A stretch of 64,000 nt of DNA from Pseudopyrenochaeta lycopersici (lineage: Eukaryota > Ascomycota > Dothideomycetes > Pleosporales > Pseudopyrenochaetaceae): NCBI GenBank assembly GCA_003313425.1, contig NHZP01000009.1:434001-498000 (forward strand), given 5' to 3'. The position numbers and the translations under genes were made by a program. A model generated the notes under the pieces. The model worked only from the letters and a program-made list of their open reading frames with translations. It was not told the DNA's origin and did no database searches. Of this stretch, positions 23,402 through 33,739 are shown piece after piece. How positions within the stretch are numbered: the stretch's first letter is position 1; each line of letters starts with the position of its first letter.

Positions 23402-25151
23402 ATGGATGACCATGGAGTCCTTGCGGAGGCCGACAAGGAAACTACATCGACGGATTCCTCATCAACCAACCAAAGCCTTGATGGGAATGCGCAGCATAAG
23501 ACTACGGATCATTCCACACGCCACTATAAGGAGGCCTCAAAGCGACAAGATGATCTCGAACTAGCCCGAACAAAGTCTATTGCAGAGACAATGTCTCCAA
23601 TTCGTGAATTTCTCTTCGTCGGACTGCTCTGTTCGGCCCAATTCGTAACGCAAGCCGGCCTTCTCAACACCCTCAACATCCTACACATTATCGGAAACGA
23701 CCTTGGCATCACAGACCCTGGCGTGCTGTCGTGGCTGATAGCAGGCTACTCACTCACTGTCGGAACTTTCATCTTACTATCGGGGCGATGTGGAGATCTG
23801 TTCGGCTACAAAAACATGTTGATAATTGGATTTTCTTGGTTCGCCATCTGGAACATAGTGGCTGGCTGCAGCGTGTATCTTGATGGAGATGGCGGACAGG
23901 TGCTGTTCATATTTTCAAGAGTGCTAGGAGGGATAGGACCGGCAATTCTCCTACCAAACGCGCTGGGTCTTTTAGGAGCGACGTACAATGAGGGACGAAG
24001 GAAAGATATGGTTTTCTCGCTGTTCGGAGCTTGTGCACCTGGTACGTTCTTTCAGGAATTTTGCTGCTTCTCTACTGACAAGCAACAGCTGGTGGTGTAG
24101 TAGGTGGAACCTTTGCTGGCCTTTGGTCGCTTCTCTGGTGGCCATGGACATTCTGGACGTTTGGCATTACCCTCGTCTTGCTCGCAGTCTTGTCCACTTT
24201 TATCCTTCCTTCTGTGCCCCTGGACCCGAAAGTGCAGAGTCTCTCACATAAACAGCGAACAAGGGAGCTAGACCTTCTTGGCGCGTCAGTTGGTATTACC
24301 GCTATGATCCTGTTCAACTTCGCCTGGAATCAAGCCCCTGGATTTGGCTGGGAGAAGCCATACATCTACGCTTTGTTGATCGTCGGAATCCTTCTCTTTC
24401 CAGTCTTCTTCTGGATCGAGCTGAAGGTGGCCGAGAAGCCACTCATCCCTTTTGATGCCCTCAGTATGGATGTGACCTTCGTGATGATATGCGAAGCCTG
24501 TGGATGGGCCGCTTTCGGTACGCTCTCTCTACATATCCGCCTCTTGTTTAGGTTACATGATTGCTAATGGTTTTAGGTATATTTATTTACTATTTTATTC
24601 AAATCTTGCAACAGCTCCGCCATAGCTCTCCCCTCCTCACGATGGCTCAGCTCTGCCCTGTCACAATCTCCGGCTTCCTTGCAGCCATTACCACAGGTCA
24701 TGTTATCTCACGTATTGGCCCAGGCTGGGTCATGTTCATCAGCATGCTCGCTTTCTTGACAGGGAGCATCATCGTCGCCACGATGCCAGTTCACCAAACC
24801 TATTGGGCTCAGTCCTTCGTAGTCACCTTGATAATCCCCTGGGGTATGGATATGAGCTTCCCCGCGGGGACTTTGATTATGAGTAACGCGGTGGAAAAGA
24901 GACACCAAGGAATGGCAGCGAGTTTGGTGAATACTATAGTGAACTACAGTATCAGTATTGGAGTCGGTATTGCAGGAACGGTGGAAACACACGTTAATAA
25001 TGGTGGTCAAACGGTGGAGGATGAGCTGAGAGGGTATAGAGGCGCGATGTACCTTGGCATTGGCTTGAGTGGGCTCGGAGTCCTTACTAGTGTACTATTC
25101 CTACTGAAGATGCGTCGGCGGGAGAAGCAGTCTCAGAGGGTCGCGAAATAA
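23402..25151 (+). CDS. MFS exporter, DHA2-like 14-TM family
   Basis: Plasma-membrane or vesicular drug:H+ antiporter-like transporter. Three exons: 23402-24041, 24089-24517 and 24577-25151, giving 547 residues. The start at 23402 (MDDHGVLAEADKE) is preferred. An in-frame ATG at 23306 would add 32 residues. A hydrophilic N-terminal tail of about 80 residues precedes the membrane domain. Motif-A-like LSGRCGDLFGYKNMLIIG follows TM2, and SRVLGGIGPAILLPNALGLL matches the family's TM4 region. Similar fungal proteins include ATR1/AMF1-like transporters and PKS-cluster exporters. Its position after the PKS suggests export of the polyketide or self-protection, but this is inference. Confidence 0.85.
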
Positions 25152-25403
25152 GATGGCCTATGAGTACTGGCCTTAAATTCATACGAATAGATTCTTATTT
25201 TAATGCATGAGATGTGCACTCGCTGTGGAAGTACGTGAACATATCCAGGCCTCGCGTTGTAGCTCTCGTGAAGAGAAATGACCAAGTTATTACGAATGAT
25301 GATACATAGGAAGTATTACAGGAGAATGACCCCAGTATAAGAAGTTTTATTTGGCAGCCTTCGCACTCCCTCAGCGCGAAAACAAGACAAATCGCATTTG
25401 AGA

Positions 25404-27316
25404 TCAAGCCCCGTTTCCAGGTTGATCATAGACAACGCCATCAATCTCCGTCGTGAGTGTTCCAGTCGCATTAAAGATGTTGACCAATACATCGATCTGT
25501 AAGTGAAACCCGTCCGCGCTTGTCTTTTTCGTAGCATTCACAGCACCAGTCTGCTCGATGTCCGAATACCAATCTACCAGTATGTCCCAGACGTTCGGGA
25601 ACAGAATCGTCCTAGTCACATTCTCCCATCCATTTATTACGTATCCTTCAGCGTCAGAGAAGTCTGTGTAATTCACAGCGACGGCTTTGATGCCTCCGTA
25701 GAGACCCGGCGATGATCCAATAAGCTGGACAGCAGCGCTTCCTGAGACCTTGCCTTGAAGAGTGTAGTTCCCAGCCTCCAATGCAGGCAGTTTTGGGAAG
25801 TCGGAACCAGGCGGAAATGGTGTCGCCCATGGTATCTGGTCAGGAACATCAAAGACTGGTGGTACAGCTTTGGGAGTGCGGCTTGTCAGTCGCGCAAGCA
25901 TGATGCGGTATTCCCGCTGGCCTTGGGTAGTCGGTACAGGGCATGGGAGCGGATTGCTGCCTCCGCATTCCCGTCCTTTGACAATGGCTTGCCAGTAGAC
26001 AATCTTAGTTCCGTCGTGCGAAAATGCTGGGTCTGCACGGCCGTTCCAGTTTGGGTCATTTATGGCGCCATTGCTCCCGTCGCCTGCCGCGTTGACTTGT
26101 TGGCCAAAGTAGTCACCACGGTCGCCGTAGCCGTCGATGAGAATGGGTTGAAAGAAACGACGGTTGCCGTTATTACGAGTTGAAGCCGCCACGGAAATGG
26201 TAAGCAAGTCGATCAATGGAGGTATGTGGCGCATGCCGGACATGAACATCTGGCGGTTCGAGCCACGCGTATCCATTGCAATGAGCCATTCATTATCCGC
26301 TGAAGAAGCAATAGGATCAGCGTATTCAGGATGTTGGGTTAAGCGACGAACAGCACCGGTGATAATATGCACAGCGAAGACGTCGATATTGTTGGCTTCC
26401 TGAGATGGTCCAATGTATATGATTTCGTCGCCTGTTCCAGAGAAGCCACGCAACTCTCCTACGACAATGGCATCGTCGTGGAATCTCAACTCTGAGCCTT
26501 CAGCTGTGATTTGTACCTTGCGGGTTGGATCGTACAAGATATTGACATTGACTAGGTCGTAACGAAGAGCATCTGCGTTGAATGCAAGCCGACCAAAGAA
26601 ACAATTTTGTCCTCCATAGTCTGTAAATGAGCTCCATCCAAGGTGGACGTCGTCGGGATGAAGACGCAACTCACGGGGCGCACCGTTAACCTCGGTCCCA
26701 TTCCGGATGGTCGCCCAATAGATTGGGTAGATTTGTGTTTCGTTGACGGTACAGTCGTCACTTGCCAGCTGATGACCGTTGCAATCCAAAATACTGATAC
26801 CAGTCAACTAAAGCTCAGTCAAATAGCGTCCGTCTAAACTTACTTGTGACCCCACAATGCCTTATCACCACTGCGAAATACATGTGGGTAGTCTTTCTGT
26901 GGATCAAGGGGCCTTTGGTGGTCTTCCGGAATGGCGCAGCTGAGACACTTCCAAGGGTCTCCGTTGCTAAAGGTGGAGCCATCGGCCTTGACGAGAATCA
27001 ATTGTTCTCCATCGTAGATACTAGCCGGATCTGGTGCTTCCGGAGCTCCCACGAAATTGACAGTAACGATGACGCTGTTTCCGTCAGGTGTAAAGTCGCC
27101 GGACTGAAACTTGGAGTCGGCCAGTTCTCGAAGAATGCATCCTGTGCCCCGCGGGTTGACGTTTAGAGTACAAGATCCTGTCGCGTTGTTTGGAGCAACA
27201 GGTGGTAGTGGAAGTTCGACCACCTCGATTGACTCTGAGCTGGGAGGGGGCGGGACTGTCTTCTTTGCCGTACTCGTAATAGCGAAAAGTGATGATGCCG
27301 CAGCGCGTAGTTGCAT
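25404..27316 (-). CDS. Secreted beta-propeller protein resembling saponin hydrolase
   Basis: Two exons, 27316-26844 and 26793-25404, giving 620 residues. The ATG at 27316 begins a signal-peptide-like segment (MQLRAAASSLFAITS). The N-terminal region (VELPLPPVAPNNATGSC, then GDFTPDGNSVIVTVNF) and TolB-like blades (DPAFSHDGTKIVYW, LRLHPDDVHLGWSSF) match the pattern I know from fungal proteins annotated as saponin hydrolases, which remove sugars from plant triterpenoid saponins. Many Asn-linked glycosylation sites fit secretion. It is convergent with the MFS gene, 252 bp apart. A role in detoxifying host saponins is plausible but not shown. The family name is from memory of sequence pattern. Confidence 0.65.
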
Positions 27317-27858
27317 TGTGACGAGTACGAAGAATGAGACTCGAATTAATACCCAGATTTTAGCCCGCCAGCCCTCTTTATATATTCTTGCTCCTTTCCT
27401 TAACCTTGCATCTTTACAATAGTTTATTGCATCACTTCTACGTTGCCCTTTGTGCGATGCTGGTAGTTGACCATCGAATTGCCCGAAGTGGACGTGCGAG
27501 CGAGGTATCCCAGACTTCCCCGACATAGTTTGAAAGTAATTGAGGACTTACAGGGGAATTGTGTATGCCTTCCTAGAAGTGCCTTCCAAAATTGGGGTGA
27601 GAAAGCGGGGATTAATAGGTGATTGCAGATCAGTGTCAAGGGAGGAGGCTCTGCTTAGATTATGATGAGGGTAGTAGCGCTAGTCGTATCGCGTATCCAG
27701 AAATACGCAATACGGGAATTACCTCAACAGGAAATAGTTCGACTGTTTGTGGCATGATACTCGTCGATACAAATCAAACAATAATTTATTGGAGTGGTAC
27801 GCGTCTTTTGGAAGACGTTCGAAACCATGGAATCTATCTAGGCTTTCGTTGATACGGT
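27317..27858 (-). other. Intergenic, promoter of the saponin-hydrolase-like gene
   Basis: 542 bp with no gene recognised beyond promoter and leader sequence. Confidence 0.45.
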
Positions 27859-28434
27859 TCATCTCCTTTGCATATCACGAACTTTCATAGACTCCCGGCA
27901 GACGGTGGACATGACTGTGGGACAACTGAGGTAGAGGCCTTCCCAAGCCCAAATGGTGCCGTCCTCGACAGAAGCTCTAAAATGCCTCTGGTATAGATCA
28001 ACCCTGTTTCTGTTGCCGACAACAGGCATTTCATACTGAAAAATGCTCATCTTGCCTTCTGGATCGTACGGGTGCCAGCCTTCAACAGGGAAATCAGATT
28101 GTTCCGGATAATCCGCTTCTGGCCTGGCAAAAACTACTTTAATTGGGCGATCTGTATAGTCAAAGTAACGTTTTTTAAAGTTGACTGCATCCTGGTGGCC
28201 TGGGCTAGGAAGAATCAGGGTTTCCAGCGAGGGATGTTTACCAAGGTGCTCCCAAAAATCGGCATCCAAATCGACATCAGAGTACCACAGAGCCAGTTTT
28301 TTCAGCTTTGGTCACTGGCTCCATAGTAATGCGTGCTCACAGGCAGTCGCTGTAGGACTGCGGAAAGGGTTCCCTATGCGGGAATTGGCACTAGGTCGAA
28401 CACGAAGAAGCCGAAGAACCCTGCAAAAATAAGT
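27859..28434 (-). pseudogene. Truncated F-box/LRR-like gene fragment with in-frame stop
   Basis: The minus strand is open from a TGA at 28314-28312 to the stop at 27859. It encodes the C-terminal part of an LRR/F-box-like protein (PKLKKLALWYSDVDLDADFW, then HPSLETLILPSPG). The same frame continues upstream of the TGA (for example CEHALLWSQ), so the stop looks like a nonsense mutation inside a once longer gene. Only about 90 bp separates this fragment from the phosphatase gene on the other strand, leaving no room for an F-box and full repeat region. An alternative is a short gene with an intron spanning the stop. Confidence 0.55.
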
Positions 28435-28526
28435 TGAAGCATGAGCCCCACCATCCCGCCTGTGGGCGCGTTTATATCTCAACGTTCCGACTCTCTTTGA
28501 CGGTGTTGCACAGCGATCTAGCCAAG

Positions 28527-30128
28527 ATGGAGAACGACACCTTCACAGCGAGTATGTGTACACAAATGCCAGCAACCGCACAAGCACTCACAAGCGCCAG
28601 CGCAATACAACACCAGCGATCCGACATCGTTTGCCCACACCTCTGCGCGCGTGCGATGGCCCATCATCATCACGCAGGGCATTGACGACGTCCATCGTTC
28701 CTTGCATGGTGTGACCGGCGACGAGGCGCTGAACGAAGGCAAATGGATCGTCGCAGAGCTGGCGAAGCTGAAGTACGAATTGCAGCACGACCGCGCATTG
28801 ACGCCAATCCCAGGCGACGGCGAGAGGGATGTCGAGGCCTACAATAGCGAACTAGAAGCGAGAGGGAGCCCCAAGTGGCACAGCGTGCCATGGCTGTACT
28901 CGGAGTGCTATCTGTACCGGTACGTGCTGCAATTGGAGGCACGCGAGCAACGAGGCGCTAATCGCCATGGTAAGACGCATATCCAGCATCTTCAAGCAGA
29001 CCAAGCAGTGGAGGTCATATGATCTCTTCGCCCGCCAGAAGATGTCCACCTTCAAGTCGTCCCGCCCCGCTGTGCTCGAACTCGCCAGTCGCTACAAGGA
29101 CATTGTCACCGAGCTCGAGCAGAAGCACACCATCAAGGGCGCAGCGACGCAGGAGCAGCTCGAGGAAGCAGAGAAGGTCCTCTTCATTGAGATGTGCGAG
29201 ATCTGTCTGTGGGGCAATGCGACGGACCTCTCGCTCCTGACCAGTCTGTCGTATGAAGATATCCAGAAGCTGCAGGGCTCTGAGGCGCGCAAGGCATCAG
29301 AGAAGAACATCCTCGTCAATGACTTGGCCAAAGCCTTCAAGGTCCTGTCGGCTGCGCAGAAGGCAGCCAAGAAGGAGCGACGTGTCGACATTGTGCTGGA
29401 CAATGCCGGCTTCGAGCTTTTCGTCGACCTCATCCTAGCAGGTTATCTCCTCGCATCCGGCCTCGCCACCACCGTCGTCTTCCACCCCAAGTCAATACCC
29501 TGGTTTGTCTCAGACGTACTGCCAGCCGATTTTGCCGCCCTGCTCTCTGCGCTTGCCGATCCGCAAACATTCTTCAGCGCCTTGTCAGACGACGAGAAGC
29601 ATGCTGGAAAAACACCTGTGCCACTGTCTGAAACTGAGGCCGCAAATCTGCAGTTCCTCTTCCAGAATTGGAGTGGCATGCATGCAGAAGGCCAGCTGAT
29701 GCTCCGACCGAACGACTTCTGGACCGCTGGCGGTAGCTACTGGAGGCTTCCTAAGACCGAGCCGGAGCTGTACGAGGACTTGAAGGAGAGCGAGTTGGTA
29801 ATTTTTAAAGGTGACCTGAACTACCGAAAGCTGACAGCAGATGTAAGTCCAATAAACTATCCCCGTACTAGACATGTTTATTGACTCGTCCCAGGCGGCG
29901 TGGCCGGCCACTACACCTTTCACCGATGCCATCGGCCCCATGGGTCCAGGCTCTGGTATCCGTGTCCTCGCACTCAGAACTTGCAAGGCAGATGTCGTCG
30001 TCGGGCTCCCAGCGGGCGAGGACGAGCGGATCAAAGCCACTGAGGGTGGTGTTGGAGAGAATGGAGCCAGGAAGTGGGCGTGGAGCGGCAAGTGGGCTGT
30101 AGTACAATTCTCCGACGGAAAGGCCTGA
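28527..30128 (+). CDS. DUF89 / ARMT1-type damage-control phosphatase
   Basis: Metal-dependent phosphatase of the DUF89 group (yeast YMR027W and human ARMT1 relatives), thought to remove damaged sugar-phosphate metabolites. Four exons: 28527-28551, 28595-28919, 28975-29842 and 29895-30128, giving 483 residues. The tiny first exon joins to give TPAQYNTSDPTSFAHTSAR, matching the family N-terminus, followed by RWPIIITQGIDDVHR. Metal-site residues are visible as D259 and N260 in DNAGFELFVDLI and D397 in FKGDLNYRKL. The C-terminal exon encodes LRTCKADVVVGLPAGED and WAVVQF, as in homologues. Length is normal and no active-site change was seen. Confidence 0.92.
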
Positions 30129-30382
30129 GCATCACATTGCATGTTGCCGATTACGAATGCAGGTTGTGACAGGAAACGCAACCAATAGGATTTCTAGAAT
30201 TAGACACAAACATGCGTCAAGATATCACAAGAAGTATATACGCACTCGAAGAGGTTCAGGCCATGATGCCATCCTAACCATGGACCTCGCTGTTGCTAAT
30301 TTCGATTAGGGGTTACCCTTCCTCCACTGTTACCAGGTATGCCAGCAAACGTTCTCATGTGAATTAAGAGCATACTTTCATC

Positions 30383-32236
30383 TCAATATAGCCCCTGTCG
30401 GACATCCTCGGCAATCTTTTGGAGCTCCTCCACGCTCGGCGGCTCAGTAGTCTTCCTGATCACCGTACCGCCCAGCATCCACTCGAGCCCCGGTCTCTTC
30501 TTTTTCCCACCCGAGGGCTGCATGTCCCGTGGTTGCGGTTGTTTCTGATCCTTCTTCGGCTTCTTGATCTGCTGATTAGTTATTTGTTTACTGGTATTGT
30601 CCGGGCCATTCCGGTTTCCTTCCTCTTTTACGTCATCCGGCGTTTCAAGGTCCTTTGGATGCTGCGGGACCGTGGCCTGAGGCGATAGTCGCTCGCGTTC
30701 TCTAATTCGAACAAGATCAGACTGCGTGGCGGCTTGGGCGGATGAGGCTGGCGGCGCAGGTCGTGTTCTCAGATTTTGCAAATCTACAAAATGCTATTAG
30801 CCGTCGCCCGTGATCAACCAACCATGTCTCCGCGTACCATGAAGAAGCGTCGCACCGTCCGGCTCCCGCCCCAGCCACTTTCCCAGTTTCTGTGCAGCCC
30901 ATAGCCTCTTTCGTCCATCCAGCTCCAGAGAATACCCCGTCCACCCAGCTACTGGGATAGACGTCCAAGTGTGTAACAGTTCTAGTGTCTCTGGAAGTAT
31001 TACACATGTAGCGCTGCGCTTCACCAGAACAATATCAAGTCGCTTGAGCGGTTGCCTATGGCTTGCCAATTCCGGGCTTTCCCCCCGGCATGTGAACTCA
31101 AGGTTGTCTGTTGGCTCTCTCGAAGAGCGGAAACTCCGCATTCGACGCAGCGACCCGGATCGCCGTAAACTACTTGAACGAGATCGCTGTTTTGGAACAA
31201 CGCTATGGGAAGTGATTGCATGGCCGGTGATGCCACGAAGGCATTGTTGAATGGAGATAATATCTTGTTGTTCACTTTTCATGGTCTTCACCCGCCAATT
31301 CATCCCGAATTGCTCATTCAGCTGAACCTGGTATTTCGCGCCATGAACGGCTACCGTCTCCGTACTGGGAACAGGTAGCCTGATCTGAAGATTCGAGACA
31401 GAGCCCAGTGCGACTTTAAGCATGTTCGGCGTATCGGTCGTCCAAAATTTGCGGTCCTTTTCGGCATCACCACTCGTCCAGCATGCATTGTCTCTGTGGA
31501 GATCAATGACAAAGTTACTATCTCGGTGAAAGACGTCAAGAGCAAGCTTTCGGAGATAATGGGAGACGCGAAACATCGGATGCATCATGATGAGCCGAAT
31601 GTCGATGTGGTCAAGACCGGTTCGGGGCTGTTGATGCTGTTCGGGCCGAGTACGGGGTTGTTGTGGTCTTAGGGAAACGATCCAAGGTCCTCCAATAACA
31701 TAAGCAATGATATGCTCTAGAATTGATTGGGGCAGGTCATGGAGACGATGTGACTTTCCCACTTGGTCGTTCATAAAAAGTGGTTGATGCGGTAGACTTT
31801 GCGAAGTATCCGTCGACGAGACGGAGCTAACAGTGGAGAATACAGATGAGACATTAGTGGAAGTATCAGACCTAGAGGACTTGATCGAATTATCTGAGTT
31901 GGACCTATACAGCAGAAACTCTGGCGTTGGCGATGATTCCTGTTGGTTTTGCCTTGCCTCGCCTTGTTCCCTGCCGAAAGCGAGTATTCTCGAGAAATTT
32001 GTTATTTGTGACACTTCTCGTGCTTCTGGAATGACCAACGACTGGAGATTTGCCCGGAACCGGTCATTGTCCTTTCCAAACTGTATCGGACTGTCTGCCC
32101 TCAGATGGTAGCCTTGGGGATAATCTAGGGACGCAGGAAGCGGATCTGAACCGACGGTAAAGTCTCTAAAATCGATACTGATTCGTGGGTTTGGCAGATG
32201 GAGCGAAGGGAGCACCAATGGAATAGTCCTTGCCAT
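30383..32236 (-). CDS. F-box-like protein, lineage-restricted
   Basis: Two exons, 32236-30838 and 30783-30383, giving 599 residues. The N-terminus is Ser-rich and disordered (serine/threonine tracts around 105-150). A short F-box-like segment (HRLHDLPQSILEHIIAYVIGG) starts near residue 165 and is followed by IRLIMMHPMFRVSHYLRKLALDVF. The middle has a basic Ser/Arg stretch (SRSSSLRRSGSLRRMRSFR). The C-terminus is a charged tail containing PKKDQKQPQ and a KKRPGLEWMLGGTV motif. It may act as a ubiquitin-ligase adaptor, but only the F-box-like segment supports that, so function is unassigned. Confidence 0.75.
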
Positions 32237-33739
32237 GATGGCTATTACGGAATTGAGGCTGGAATGACTTATCCAGGAAATTGAACTCTAAAAACAGATC
32301 GTTACAACAAAAGAGTGTCAAAAGAATAACTGGTGGTGAATACAGCGATTCGAGTTAGTGGTGGATTGTTGCTTTATCGTATGCTTAAGGCGACGAGGAA
32401 GGGTTTTAACATCTTCTGTTGATCCTAGGAGCTTGTGGCCGGAAAGTTCGAAAACTGTCGCCAAATATGGCCGAAGCCCAGTCATAAGGCACCCTGATGA
32501 CCGGCACTGATTCGAGCGGCGTAATTTTCGTCCTTTCTGGCCAACTGCATAGTCAAATCAGGTATCAGAGCTTTTCGCCTTGCATACATGTGCGACGTGA
32601 TAAGGCAAAGACCATGGGAGCCATGGCAATGAAAATCGTTATGAACTCATTGTGTCGAGATTAACTTGGTGCAGTTCACGCCTGAGACAGGGATGGCGGG
32701 CGGAGAGCATACATTCCCGAAGCCTGAGGTTTGTGCGAGACTTGAAGTGTCGGAGTTTCGACATGAAATGGGTTAGTGAAACGCGGAGCAACTGTATTAG
32801 GTGGAGTTCGTGAGGTACACACGTTGAGATACCGCTACTGGCAGGAGATGGCGGGTATAACCGTCATTGTTCAATGCTAGGTGTAGATCATTTGAGAGTG
32901 AAGAGCTTGATTGAACATATGTTTGTTGCCTTAATCGAAAGGTGGTGATGGGGGTGACAAAACGCATTGGGATTTTGGAAGCGACACCTCGCGTTTCACA
33001 CTTCACTTGACTGCATGCTGTACGAGTCCCGGTTGGTAGTGGTGCCGAGAGGTGCTCAGTGCGGAGAGAAGCAAAAATCTATCGATTGAAGATTTTGGCG
33101 TTGAACTCTGTAGGAGATTCTGAGAAGCCTCGAGGTGGTAGGAAGACGCTACACCTGGACGCTGTATCCGCCGCTAGCTTAGCGCCAATGGCTAGTGCAA
33201 CCTGTGTTCCCTGACTCCAACTGACATCGACCGTCCCCGCTCCCCTGCCTGCTGCTCACTTTACTCCACAGAAATGCGACAATCTTGTCAATGGAGGGGT
33301 GGCATGGTTTAACGACTATTCGAACCCGCGTCTCACACTCGAGCTCTGCGACAGCCTCGAATGGATTCGGTCCTGCCATAATACCGATAAGCTTTACAGC
33401 AAATGGGCGACTTCCCAAGAGTCACCTTTCCAAATCGAGTGAGCAGGACCATCAAAAGTGGGGAGAGGTCATCGAATTTTGTGAAGGTAAACCAGCCATG
33501 GCAGCTGGTCCCGCAGCGGTCGACTTCTTTACCAACAAAGCGGGTGGACTGATCGATGTTGGCCTCAGCCCCTGCGTTTCGGGCATGACTACGCTTGTTC
33601 CTGTGGAGTCTTTGTACCGATTCTAGCACTGTTGAAATTGCCCATCGAGGAAGAAACAGTGGTTTTCAGATATCTTGTCCATTATTTTGATATCATTCTA
33701 TAAACAAAACATAAAAACATTTCTCCTTCCACTGACCCC
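32237..33739 (-). other. Intergenic, no gene recognised
   Basis: 1.5 kb with overlapping short frames on both strands near 33180-33630 but no recognisable protein. It includes the promoter of the F-box-like gene on its left side. Confidence 0.45.

Noticed and set aside
33290..33340. TTCGAACCC-like sequence resembling a tRNA T-arm
   Set aside because: No matching stem or acceptor and anticodon arms could be paired around it.
33285..33629. Overlapping plus and minus frames of about 100 codons
   Set aside because: Both strands are open over the same bases and neither protein has recognisable features; likely chance.
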